From: Ampelocalamus luodianensis
Taxonomy: Eukaryota; Streptophyta; Magnoliopsida; Poales; Poaceae
Direction: 5' to 3'
Assembly: GCA_036346255.1 (NCBI GenBank)
Contig: CM070617.1
Coordinates: 5,125,501-5,189,500 of the forward strand
Length of the DNA: 64,000 bases
The notes under the pieces were generated by a model. It worked only from the letters and a program-made list of their open reading frames with translations. It made no database searches and was not told the DNA's origin. Below, piece after piece: positions 24,201 to 34,600 of the stretch. The first letter of the stretch is position 1. Each line of letters starts with the position of its first letter. The translations under genes and the position numbers were made by a program.

Positions 24201-24531
24201 GCAAATAAAAGATTCTAACAAAGGAAGTTACACAGAACAGAACTGGGGACTCCGATTAACGATACAAGCAAAGCAAAACCACAACTAAACTCCAACCCTT
24301 TTGGATCGCTCACTTATTTGTTCCACTTGGTGGCTAGAGCAACAAAGCTTTCAACCCCTCCCAATCACATCACTGGATCTTAGTCTCCTCTCTTATTATT
24401 TTGCACTTTCTTTTCTTTTGATCGCAAATCCAGTGAGCAGTGAGCAATACATGTGGCTGGACGTCAACTCCAAAGTCCTAACACAGGGAAGGAACAAAAT
24501 TGGACAGTAGTAACAACTAGCAAGTGCGTCA
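21283..24531. other. Long intergenic stretch, no gene recognised
   Basis: AT-rich DNA with only short open frames. It holds a 35-bp tandem duplication (annotated separately) and a poly-T/poly-A tract near 24160-24178. Exon-like pieces near 21890-22010 remain unassigned. Confidence 0.4.
22127..22196 (+). repeat. 35-bp unit repeated twice in tandem
   Basis: The units 22127-22161 and 22162-22196 begin GTACTTCTTTCTTGTCAGTA and end CGGACAAG, with one mismatch. A partial third copy of the start precedes them near 22099. Confidence 0.85.
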
Positions 24532-24536
24532 ACGAC

Positions 24537-25030
24537 TGTCGCAGGGACAGCCCACCGTTCTCAATTGCCAGGCGAAAAGTCAGAAATTAGCCCATTTGTA
24601 TCGTGTGAAGGGTTACAAGAGTGATGTCACTTTGATGCCTCGATCAATTAGTCCATCACCTCGGTCTTAGCCCGAAGGGATCAAGATGAAGGCGAAGGTT
24701 AACCCCACATGGACCAAGAAAGGTGACGTGGTAGATACTACTCACGGAAGTTCATTATGCACCGAAGCTACCGACGAAAGGGAAAAAGACCGTGATACCC
24801 CTATAATCGTAGAGTCTTTAAGAGGTATTATTGTAATCTCCTACGTACCAGTTTATAATACTATAAATAAACCTTTCCACGTATCAAGAAGGAAAAAGTG
24901 GGGCATTGTTTGGATACAAATAAAATATAATTTGTTTCTATGTACCATTTCCTACACCTCAGGATCTTGGCTCTTGGGACATCTATCCCCCTTCCCAGCA
25001 GGTAGCGGCCCCTCCTCTTTCTACTGCACA
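24537..25030 (+). mobile_element. Solo LTR, 494 bp, 5-bp TSD ACGAC
   Basis: The block begins TGTCGCAGGG and ends CTACTGCACA (TG..CA) and is flanked by a perfect 5-base duplication, ACGAC, at 24532-24536 and 25031-25035. A TATAAATA box at 24862-24869 suits an LTR promoter on the plus strand. No internal retroelement sequence or second LTR exists nearby. A 118-codon frame inside it is not a gene. Confidence 0.8.
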
Positions 25031-25035
25031 ACGAC

Positions 25036-26485
25036 CATGTAACACAGACATCACAATAGTTCAGAACTGTTCCCTGGAACTAACTAATTAAGAGCACCCC
25101 TGTGCTGGCAACTGCTGTAACGAATTAAATGTCAAAAGAAAATTCTACTGTTATGTGATACAAGCACATAGTATATATTGTCCCCAGATAGCTGAGGGTA
25201 CATCTCTATTTAAGATACCCTTAACCAAACATTAGCGTGAGGATCGAACTCTGTTCATTCGCCCGAACGGTCGCACTGTACTTCAACATTCTCACTCCAT
25301 AATATTGAAACATGGGCTCTTTATGAATCGACATGCAACAGATGGCAGCGTTTTCTGATCTGAAATATCTGATGCCCCATTCTGATCAGAGAAGAGAAAC
25401 TGAACTAGATATCCAGTGCAGCTAATTACCAAACACACGCACTTCTGTTCATGTGTCATGTTTCATCGATCGGTATGTGCACAAAGGAGAGCTTTATGAA
25501 CAAGTATGACTTATCATTTTTTTTTTAGAAAAAAAGAAAGTTCCATTTGCAAGTGTAACATCAGAGACAGGGACAGGGCCGTGCGTAACGGGCCTCCTTT
25601 TCAGTACGTTGTCGTCCAAGTCAAATTAACAGCAACGTAGGCTCCTCCGATTAATCGCAATCAGCAGTACAATCATTAGACGACTGACACCAGGAAGTAC
25701 GTAGCTAGCTCGTAGCACCGTGCATTTTGTAATTTCTCCATCGCTGGTTCAGTACACGTCGTTTGTAGCTAGCGTACAACGACACCTGATCTGACAGTGT
25801 GTTACGTACGGCAAGTCTAAATTAGATTATAGACTCTTGTCACCATCTTGAAGCGATGTAATAACTAGATATTTAGGTTGCACGAATCTTAAAGCGCCCA
25901 CGATTAGTCGGCAGCTCCTTCAGTCGAGTACAGGCCGGCTAATTAAGCACTCAAAAGAAAGGGAGATTATTGCAACAGCATAAGGCAAAATGATTCGATC
26001 ATCGATATTGATTTTAAGAAATGATTCGATAATTAATTGGACCGTGAGTGCGGTTGAATTTCTCCTTTCGGCCTTTGGGAATTGAATGGCATGCCCTTGC
26101 AAAGTTGCAGTTAATCTGCAGGAAATGAAGGGCTGAAAACAACAGCTACTGTCGCGGGCAGCACTCACGGACACGGAGCAAAATTCAGAAGACAGGAAGA
26201 AGAAATCACAAGCCTACGTATCGGGCGATCCGCGCGAATTTTGGGGTGTTGCTGTTGGGACGTGTGCATCGATTGTTCACATCGTTGTCCGTCTTCTGAA
26301 AAAGAGATTAGATATGTGTTGCACTGAACTGAAAAGAACGGAAGCATTTCGTCAGGGGGACAGAGCATGAATGCTTTCTGCAAATCATGCCGCCTTTCAG
26401 CTAGGGATTAGCTTCAGAAACCAGACTAATGTATAGTAGTTAACGGTGGACTTGACACTCAAGATTACCAACGCAAGATGACTAT
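25036..26485. other. Intergenic, no gene recognised
   Basis: AT-rich, with short open frames only. No recognisable transposon ends or RNA genes were seen. Confidence 0.4.
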
Positions 26486-26640
26486 TTTTTTAAGTTTAAG
26501 TCACTTGTTGTGATCATTGGATCAATATCCAATCATATGACATCCATTGGATCAATATCCAATCATATGATAATCATATGATACACCAATCTCTACACAA
26601 ATCTAATGGTCACAACAAGTGACTTAAACTTAAGAAAATT
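26486..26640. mobile_element. Small MITE with ~36-bp terminal inverted repeats
   Basis: The arms, containing AAGTTTAAGTCACTTGTTGT on the left and its complement on the right, are near-perfect inverted repeats. Between them a 26-base block (CATTGGATCAATATCCAATC and following) is repeated in tandem at 26515-26540 and 26545-26570. No target duplication could be fixed, so the superfamily is unassigned. Confidence 0.7.
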
Positions 26641-26849
26641 TCAGACAACTTAAAACTAGCAAAACCGATTCATTATTTGCTCTTAGGATAGTTGGGTACT
26701 CCTTCCGATGTAATACATTTTTGCTCCTTTTTTAGTCTATTTCTTCGGTTTTTGTCCTCTTTGTATTATTTTAATCTTATCTGCTCGTTTTGCCGTTACC
26801 AAACACGCGAAATGACGTTTTTACCCCTCAACACCCTTGCCTCATCTCT

Positions 26850-27140
26850 TCCCTTTCCTCCACTGTCACGAGTCCCCTTACCTCGCCGGCTCCCCCTTCC
26901 GGGACATCTTCCACACCCCGCCTCCCCACAACCCCGCCTTCCAGATCCACATGGGCGCATCCTCCTCCCCCTGCCGCCACCAAGCGCCTTCCCCAGAAGC
27001 CCCCGTCGCGTCCCCAGGCCCCCACCTCCTCCGCGGCCTCGGCGGCTGCATACAAGTCTGCCATGGCGGCCGCCAACTCCAGCGGTGTCGACCTCACCCC
27101 CGCCACGCGGTGCAACAAGAAGCCCAAGTCACCGGTGTAG
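26850..27140 (+). other. Captured GC-rich fragment in the Pack-MULE, origin unknown
   Basis: A Pro/Ser/Ala-rich open stretch on the plus strand (with TSSAASAAAYKSAMAAANSS) ends at a stop at 27140, exactly where the DUF1618 similarity begins on the other strand. It may come from a second donor gene. The product is not recognised. Confidence 0.4.
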
Positions 27141-27612
27141 GACGAGAAGCAGAGGAGGGTCGCCTCGTGGAAGTCGACGTCGGGATGGAGCTCCACGATC
27201 ATGTAGTGGTCGCGGCCCCGAGAGGACGGGAGGAGGCCGAGGTTGCCGTGGTGCCCGACGGGGCCGAGCCCCGAGCGCGTGGTCGGGGAGGTGGAAGGCA
27301 GTGGCGGTGCAGGCGTTCACGATGAAGTGGCCCTCAACTGGGTCACCACGGATGAGGATCTGGCGGCCGTGGTTGTCGGCCTTGACCGCGGTTGTGGTGC
27401 GGCCCTGGTTGGCGTGGAGGAGGAGGCCTGAGGGATCGGCGGCTAGGACGGAGGTTGGGTGCGATGCACCGGGGGATGGTGAGGAGCGTGAGGCGCAGGG
27501 GCGCGACCAGCGCGAGGAAGAGGTCGGCGCCCTTGGGGAAGTCGGCGTCAGCGGCGCACACGCACGGGACGCTGCCCAGGATGACCCATGACGGCGACGG
27601 GGACGACACCAT
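27141..27612 (-). pseudogene. DUF1618 gene fragment (N-terminal part, frameshifted)
   Basis: From the Met at 27612 the minus strand reads MVSSPSPSWVILGSVP and then an ADADFPKGADLFLALVAPLR stretch, as in grass DUF1618 proteins. The frame breaks near 27440 (the expected frame continues DPSGLLLHANQGRTT) and again near 27275 (ALG/LGPVGHHGNLGLLPSS). It ends with HPDVDFHEATLLCFSSYTGD, a typical family segment, near 27145. The rest of the DUF1618 domain is missing. It is a captured, decayed fragment rather than a working gene. Function of the family is unknown. Confidence 0.65.
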
Positions 27613-27706
27613 TTGGCCGGTCAGGCTTGGGAGTTGGGAGGAAAAGCAAGTGAATGGCTCGACTCGAGGGAGGTGAAAAGCAAAACGGAATGTAGTGGAC
27701 CAAGGG

Positions 27707-28727
27707 TAGTGCTGGCCAAACGTGCCGCCCGGCCTCGCACAGCATGGCCCTGGCTAGGCACGGCCCGTTTAGGCTTGATTACTATTCGTGCCATGCCGGG
27801 GTGCCGGCCCAGGCACGGCCCGTCAGCCATTTGGGCCGTGTCGGGCTGGCACGATCCGTTTAGCCCATCGGGCCAATGTGGCCCGTTTAGCCCACCCCGC
27901 CCATGCCCGGCCTGCGTGCCCCTGCCCGGCCTGCCCACCCCTGCCACCTACCCCCTGCGCTGCCGTGCGAGCACGCCCGCCCGTGCCCGGTGGCCCTTCT
28001 TCTCCCCAACCCTCTCACGCCGTGCGCCGCGTCGCGGCGAGTGCCGCCGGCTCGATCCTCGCCGACCCCGTCGCCTCGTCGCCTCCCTGTGGCGCTGCCT
28101 CGACAACACCGCCTCCTCGCCTCCCCACAGTGGCATGACCCTGCCGCCTCCTCGCGAGGCTGCCTCCACGGCTCGACGACATCGCCTCCTCGCCTCCCCG
28201 CGACGCCACCTCGACGACCTCGCTGCCTCCTCGCCTCCCTGCGACGGCACGTCGTCGACCCCGCCGCCTCCTCGCCTCCCTGGGGCCCCGCGTCGTTGGC
28301 CCCGCCGCCTCCTCGTCTCCCCGCGGGGTCGCCTCGACAACACCGTCGTCGCCTTCTCCTCCGTCTGCTCCGGTGCAGCACCGTGCACCGCGCCGCCGCC
28401 TGGCCCGCCTCCTCCTCCCTCCGCTCCGGCGCAACAAAGTGCGTCGCGACGCCCTCCTCCTCCCTCCGCTCCGGCCTTCGGCGTAGCACCGTGCACCGCC
28501 TCTGCCTCCCCGCTGCAGCCGTGCCGCCGTGACGTGCTCGTGCCGTCACGTGCCTAACGCGGCGCATCTACCGTCTTGCGTGTCGGGCGACCCACCGTCG
28601 AGGTGGCGGCCCGAGCGCGGCCGGGTATCGTGTCGGGCTGGCACGACCCCATGAACAATGCGGGTCGGGTCATACTTGGGCCGGGCCTATAGTACCGTGC
28701 TTCGCCCGGCCCATTTGGCCAGCTCTA
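27707..28727. mobile_element. Nested hAT-like element, TIR TAGNGCTGGCCAAA
   Basis: The ends TAGTGCTGGCCAAACG and (reverse strand) TAGAGCTGGCCAAATG form the inverted repeat. They are flanked by ACCAAGGG (27699-27706) and ACCGAGGG (28728-28735), an 8-base duplication with one mismatch. Subterminal CCCG/GGGC-rich repeats resemble those of other grass hAT elements. No transposase is present; open frames on both strands follow from the GC-rich minisatellite core. Confidence 0.75.
28070..28350. repeat. GC-rich minisatellite, ~40-bp unit
   Basis: About seven imperfect units, each containing GCCTCCTCGCCTCCC followed by a variable GC-rich half with CCTCGACRACC-type ends, repeat through the core of the hAT element. 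The array explains the long overlapping open frames on both strands. Confidence 0.7.
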
Positions 28728-28913
28728 ACCGAGGGGCAAAAATGACTTTTCGTGTGGCTATAACAGGGAAAACGGTTGGATATTAATAAAATAATGTAAA
28801 GAGGGTATTTAATTAAGCAATAGACTAAGTAAGGGGTAAAAAATCAATTACGCCAGGAATGAGAGTAAAATATAAATACACATCTAACGGGAGGGCAAAA
28901 TATCAATTCCCCC

Positions 28914-31140
28914 TTCTCAATGAGCATCATAAATTTAAGATTTGAAACATACCTAGAAACAATTACTTCCAACAAACATTCAGGCCGTTCCTGAGCTGCT
29001 TAAGTACATCCTAGCAAACCTGGTTGTTGCGTGAAAACTGCCAATTTTACCAGCATTACTTGAATTACGGCTATCATGCCACCATTTGTTTCTGTTCTGA
29101 TGAGCATAGATTTGTACAGGTTAACATAACCTTCAAATGTACAAATGACTAATAGCATAAAAGTTAAGTACACACATATAGTAATTCTTATTGCCATGAC
29201 TAACCTTCAGCTGTGTATTCATCCGCCTTAAAAATGAAGCTGCATATGCACTTTATCTAAAGCTAGCAACGGATTTGTAATGGAGAACAGAGACACACTG
29301 TTACTTTGTGACAAATGACGGTGCTACATTGAATGCACTACTCAATTAGTTGGATGGTTAATGCTTTTCGGTGATATGATTAATCAGTGCTGCGCATTTG
29401 ATCCGATCCTTGTAATGCCTCGCGTAGCATGCAAAATCAATGCTTATGCAAATTAAGTCACCTATTACACGAATCAGCAATGCTTTGTTTAAGTCAATAG
29501 TAGTACATGCTTACGCTGTATCACCCTAGCCACTAGCTTTAGTGCTTTACCATTGCAACACTTGTTTGGAACAAGTACAACCAAGTTGCACAGTCACGTG
29601 ATAGCTTAGCGGAGAAACTGAGACTAGCTGCCCGTTGTTGAACACCATTTTACTATCTTAATCCCTCATCAGAGTCGACTTAGCAGCATCTTCGAAGGTT
29701 CGTCTGGGTTATAATTAGTGCCAGCACGAAATTAAACAGGGACCATATGTATTTGTCAAGTGAGCTGGTTGGGGGCAGGAAAGGCATTGAATAGTGTCTT
29801 GTTCAAGAGTCCTTGCTGTGTCTCGTCCATGTCCTGATGCCCCTCACATGGGGCAATCTATGGCCAAATAGGAAAATGCACGTACTAGTAGCCCTACCAT
29901 CTAGCCCTTACTCCTCAACAAAAGTTTCGTATATATTAGGGCTTGAGTTCCTTGTATTATACATGCCAAAATTGTTGTGAGGACTGAGGAATACATGTTC
30001 ACAGTATCAAGGCACAAGACACAGTAGACATGTTTTTGTTGGTGTGTGTTCGAGAAAGCATGCAAAAGACAGCATTATGAGAACGCAGTAGGAAAAGTTG
30101 TACAAGAACAAGGCTCCAGATTATGAAGGATGCAGTTGAGTGGATCATCAAGTTCCATGTTCAGTAAGGCACAGATCGAAAAACTTGTGCACAATTGCAC
30201 ACGAGAGGAATGGGGAGAAAAGGAGATGGAAGCTAGCATCTGAGTTTTTCAGTGCACACCGCAGTTCAGTGCTCAAACTATGTGCAAATTGAGTGAGAAA
30301 AGCGTAACGTTTGCATGCGAAAGTAACTGCAAGAGTAAAATCAGATCCATGTGAAGCAACTAAGCACACCGAGCCCAACATGCAAACTGTAAGGAATCAT
30401 GCATGTCCAAACTATCTAGTACAGATCAACCACAAACTTATACCCCAGATCTCAAATCATGTCCGAAATCTCTCTCTCGCTCTCTTTCTGTGATTCAGCA
30501 CAGCTTAACCACTACTGTCTTGTTCTTGGTAGCACCTAGGACATGGTACCACACACTTTTCCTTGCCAATTCCAAAATCAGGGGCTAGAAAATAGGCATG
30601 GCATTAAGCTATGAAAAATAAATTGTGCGATGTGTCTCTTTTAATCACTGTGAGGCATTAATTTCTCAACTACACAAGTAGGAGGGAGTCAATGTTCTAG
30701 AATAATTCTTAATTGGGTCTTTTCAGAGGCATCCGATAAAAACGAAACATATAGACAAACAAATCTCCATGTACGAGGTAAAATACGATATATACTATTA
30801 ACATGATGTACTGCAAGGAAAAAACAATTGTTATTTTTCCAAACTTGAAAGGGGTCGAAAGGAGCATGCCACCATGTAAACCAAAGAACCATCCCTATGG
30901 TGTCATGGCGATCAGTTCCAAGGAAATAGCATCTAGTACACATTAGACATGATTTGCAAGGAGATCTAATATAGCCATGCTCACATTATTATTGTTATAT
31001 ATACTATTACAAACTTAAGCATAACATTTTGATAAGTTCCTCTTCCATGCATGTATATTATGAAAGACATGGGCACTACACTGTTAAAATTGCAAAGTAA
31101 AGTACAGTACTGGAAACACCACCACCTTTGCACTAAGAGG
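28914..31140. other. Intergenic, no gene recognised
   Basis: AT-rich DNA with short open frames only. The right end is the 3' flank of the minus-strand DUF688-like gene. No transposon termini were recognised. Confidence 0.45.
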
Positions 31141-31746
31141 TTAGACCCTCTGTGCAGTGCTAGAGCCACCGACGGACGCCAATGCGCTTCTCACCGTCAT
31201 GGCGACGCGGCAGCCCTTGAACGCCCTGAAGCTCTCGTGCCGCACCTTGAAGCACGTCGTCATCTCCTCCTCGTCGTCATCTCCGACCGAGAACGCATGA
31301 ATCTGGCTTCTCATCGACGAGCACGCAGGCGACTGCGCGCTGCGAAACGACAACGACGACGACAAGGAGGAAGAGGAAGACGAGGAGCAGGACGACGAGG
31401 GCGAGCTCGACGACCTGGATTTTCTCAGGATGATCTTGGACAGGATGGAGCCGAGGATGCTGGGCTTGCACTTCTTTGCGGCCTTGCGGGACGTGTCCTT
31501 GGCGGCGCCGATGTAGTAGGACGGCGGTGGCGTGAGAGGCGGCAGTGTGGCCGTGGAGATGGCGTTCTTGGGCGTGCCCGGCTGCGACTCCCACAGGAAC
31601 GGCACCGAGCCGGCCGAGGCCACGCCGTAGTACACCCTGAAGGACGGCGCGGCGACGGAGCTCTCCTTGGTGAGCAGCTTGGAGAAAAGCTTGCTCCCTT
31701 GCTTCAGGTGGAGAGGCTCCTCCTGGTCCTTGGTGGTGGCCGCCAT
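31141..31746 (-). CDS. DUF688-like plant protein with VPFLWE.QPGTPK motif
   Basis: This single-exon gene encodes 201 residues from the Met at 31746 (MAATTKDQEEPLHLKQGSKL); an in-frame Met 23 codons upstream (31815) is less likely because the AAATGG-like context is weaker there. The signature VPFLWESQPGTPK lies at about residues 48-60, followed by a Pro-rich segment, a Lys-rich stretch (SRKAAKKCKPSILGSILSKI), a long poly-Ser tract, and an acidic DDDEEE patch before a basic C-terminus. Plant DUF688-type proteins share the motif and low-complexity layout, and their biochemical role is unknown. No membrane segment or signal peptide is seen. The conserved motif and codon bias in the GC-rich frame support a real gene. 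Confidence 0.75.
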   Translation of the reverse strand: MAATTKDQEEPLHLKQGSKLFSKLLTKESSVAAPSFRVYYGVASAGSVPFLWESQPGTPKNAISTATLPPLTPPPSYYIGAAKDTSRKAAKKCKPSILGSILSKIILRKSRSSSSPSSSCSSSSSSSLSSSLSFRSAQSPACSSMRSQIHAFSVGDDDEEEMTTCFKVRHESFRAFKGCRVAMTVRSALASVGGSSTAQRV

Positions 31747-31815
31747 GGATGTGAAAGTGAGGGGGGTTGGGACCGTTGGGTTGGGTTGCAGGGGAGAAAG
31801 GAAGGAATCAAACAC

Positions 31816-33151
31816 CGAAGAGATGAGTGTGCAGTGAGTGGGCTTTATGCTCTTCGTCAGCGGTATTTTTAGACGGTGCGATCAACTGTCGAGTTTAAAT
31901 CCCAAAAAATATTAGGGAAAAATCCACACAAATAACTCACTCAACTTGTGGTCAGTGAGAATTAAACTCTGGTCGTTACCTGGAGAGACAAATTACCACG
32001 AATAGTTGGCTATTTGCACGTCTTCCGTTGTTATCTTCTCATTATTACTGTTCATATATTCAGATCCCAGGCAGCAAAGCTGAGCTGACTTTGGACTTTA
32101 GTATTAGGATGGGCCAACTGGAATTTACACGAAATTATACCGAGCGAAATAAAGAGGCTGAGAATATCAGCAATAGTATAAGCCTGAAGAAACGGGTCGG
32201 ATACGGACGGATATTGCTCTTTCTGTATTTTAACCCATATTTTTACTCCACCGATACACCAGGTACAGATATGGATACATATTTTTCGGGATACAGGCAC
32301 GGAACGGATACAGATCGAATTCAAATCGGTTCACGAATAACTTGATGGATAGCGTACAGATAAAGAAAAGATATAACTTCACCAACAAAAAGTGTCAAAT
32401 TATACTACCTAATAACATAAACATAATCAAATGTAAATTCATATTATATATTAGTCGATGACTAGAAAACCACAAATGATATTAAATAATATTGATGTTT
32501 ATCGGATGTCTTTCAGATATCCTATAAAAATACGAATACGGCCGGATATTACTCTCCCATATCTAAACCCATATTACATGAGATTTCCTGGATACGGATA
32601 CGGATGATATCGGGCATGGATCGGGACTTAAAAATGGCACACCAGTCGGATTGTTTCCGACTACGACATTGGAGCGGACGGAAATTATCCGTCCCATTTT
32701 CACCCTTACCTGTCAACGACTCACAATTTACCCTTCAAAAGAAAAGAAACTCACCATCCTACTAATCCACAGTCCCGCAGGGAAGCACTGTAGGTACAAT
32801 AATTTTGAGTCTTGTGCTACAGTATGTGCTCTGCAGCAACACTGCACAAAAACTGCTGTAGAAACAACACTTGTTCTACTGTGCATATCGAATACCGTAG
32901 CGATTTTACAGTTTATTACTGTGGCACAGTATTATACGCTGTTGATCCAGAAACAACGCTTGTTATACTGTGCATATGGAATAAGTACTATGGAGTACTA
33001 GCATGCGCCGAGATCACGGTCTTCTCATCCGATGCACATTAATAACATCCATGCACCACCCATAAGCCATAAATCCACAATTTTTGGCCCACAAAAGCTT
33101 GATCTAGACATTTAGTAGTATAGCTTTGGTTTTTCTAGCTAGGAGTGGTAC
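31816..33151. other. Promoter flank of the DUF688-like gene and possible transposon remnant
   Basis: From about 32190 to 32640 the DNA is rich in GGATACGGAY repeats at both sides, some in inverted orientation, suggesting an old MITE-like or hAT-like remnant without clear ends. No gene was recognised. Confidence 0.35.
32861..32983 (+). repeat. Two imperfect 34-bp direct repeats, 89 bp apart
   Basis: 32861-32894 and 32950-32983 both read GAAACAACRCTTGTTMTACT followed by GTGCATAT.GAATA. They probably reflect a small local duplication. Confidence 0.7.
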
Positions 33152-33438
33152 GGGCTGTTTAGTTCATGGCCTCAATGAACCAAGTTAAAATTTGATATAG
33201 ACAAAACTTGGGAAAACTAAAATTTAGCAGAATAAATGTTGTTTGAATTATGACCAACTCAAATTTTGGTGAGTGATTTCCTTATCTTTGGATTGCCTGT
33301 GTGTGGCATTGGATTTCGTTGGCGTCTAATTTTTTGTTAGCATTACCAAATATTAATAGCAAACTAAATGATAACCAATTTTCATTGACGTTACTAAAAT
33401 TTGGTTTAGTTCACATCAGTAAAAAAACCAAACATGCC
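33152..33438. mobile_element. Tourist-like MITE candidate
   Basis: The left end GGGCTGTTTAGTTCATGG and the right end (reverse strand) GGCATGTTTGGTTTTTTT resemble Tourist/PIF-Harbinger termini. The flanks are TAC and TAG, so the 3-base duplication is not perfect. Confidence 0.45.
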
Positions 33439-34338
33439 TAGAGCACATACTATCGCTTTCTTTCGCAAGTTCCTGTACGGTAGCACGTACGTATTTGTAG
33501 CATCTGTACAAGGACGTGTGTATCGATAGGTAGGTGTATACATATGGCACAAGGCACAAAAAGAACATGTCAAGCACTTAAAACTAAATCCTGATCCTAT
33601 TAATCCCTACACATCCAAATTATATGTGCAAGAATCCTGGCATATGCTATTATGTTTGCCAAGAATCACAACAGAGTCCTTTTTAATTTAATTTTATTTT
33701 TTCTATGAAAAAGAACACGTTTTTTTGTTTCTATAGACTACACTGTGGTCACCTCAGGCTATACATATTGCAGGGTCCCTGCAAAGGTTGCCTTCCTCTT
33801 TATCACAAAGAATCATCATCTAATGGCAAAACCAAACAAAAGAGAATCAAGTTCGTTCTCAAGATCATCTAGTGGCAAGCATGATCAGCTGCCTAGATCA
33901 TCATTCTGTGTGTTCATTGAAGAGCCTAATGATTTGGTTACCTGTTAATGGAACTGGGGTTTGGAGAGTACATGCACATCAATGTAGTATGATTTGAATT
34001 GTTTACCCCACAAGATGGTCTTAACAAAGCCCAACCAGCTTTTGTTTGGTTTTGGGTAGCTGAACTTTTCAGTTTTCACCAAACGGTCCGCAGGCTTTCA
34101 ATGTCAGGGTCAGGGCTCGACATTAGATAATTAGGTACTGTAAAATTCAGACTACTACTAGTAATTAAACCGGTCAAAACGTTTCAGAGCAGTCCAATTA
34201 CTATAGTTAAATCGGTCAAAACATTGCAGAGCAGTCCAATTACTCATGTGAGGCTATCCACAAGATTGGACCTAGGACTTGCTAGTAAATGATTAGGTAT
34301 TACATACTCCGTTTGTTTGTCTAAAACTATAAAGTTAA

Positions 34339-34600
34339 TACCCCTTTCGTTCACAAAAACAAGTCGTTTTGGACATCTACACGGTCTCCAAAATATAATC
34401 TTGACAATTAATTACTATCATAATATATTTGTACAATCAAATAAAATTATAATATTATGAAAGTCTTTTTCGAGACGAATCTACATATATGATTTTTATT
34501 TATCTAATCTAAATATTTAAAAAGATATCGATAGCCAAAGTTTTCAAAGTTTAACTGACGTATTCCAAAATGATTTGTTTTTTGTGAACCGAAAGAAGTA
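34339..34600. mobile_element. Stowaway-like MITE (Tc1/mariner type), 262 bp
   Basis: The terminal repeats TACCCCTTTCGTTCACAAAA (left) and TACTTCTTTCGGTTCACAAA (right, reverse strand) extend about 35 bases and are flanked by TA. The AT-rich core with an AGACGAATCTA sequence is typical of grass Stowaway elements. Confidence 0.7.

Larger units (their letters stand above)
26665..28913. mobile_element. Pack-MULE-like element with ~170-bp TIRs
   Basis: The left end (about 26665-26829) and right end (about 28731-28913) are diverged long inverted repeats. Shared landmarks in order are TTTGCYCT, TTTTTRCYCC, TAGTCTATT.CTT, CCTCTTTRYATTATTTTA and GAAAWGWC.TTTTT.CCCCTC. Between them lie GC-rich gene fragments, including an antisense DUF1618 piece, and a nested hAT element. 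No transposase is present. Long TIRs enclosing captured GC-rich gene fragments are the mark of Pack-MULEs in grasses. A 9-base target duplication was not found, so the outer ends are approximate. Confidence 0.7.

Noticed and set aside
24686..25042. 118-codon frame at 24.7-25.0 kb
   Set aside because: It lies almost entirely inside the solo LTR and has no motif.
26692..27591. 299-codon open frame on the plus strand
   Set aside because: It starts inside the left Pack-MULE TIR and runs antisense through the DUF1618 fragment; composition explains its length.
27613..28567. Long open frames on both strands (up to 314 codons)
   Set aside because: They coincide with the hAT element and its GC-rich minisatellite, and both strands are equally open.
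32188..32640. GGATACGG-rich stretch with partly inverted blocks, possible transposon
   Set aside because: Ends and target duplication could not be fixed; mentioned only as intergenic content.
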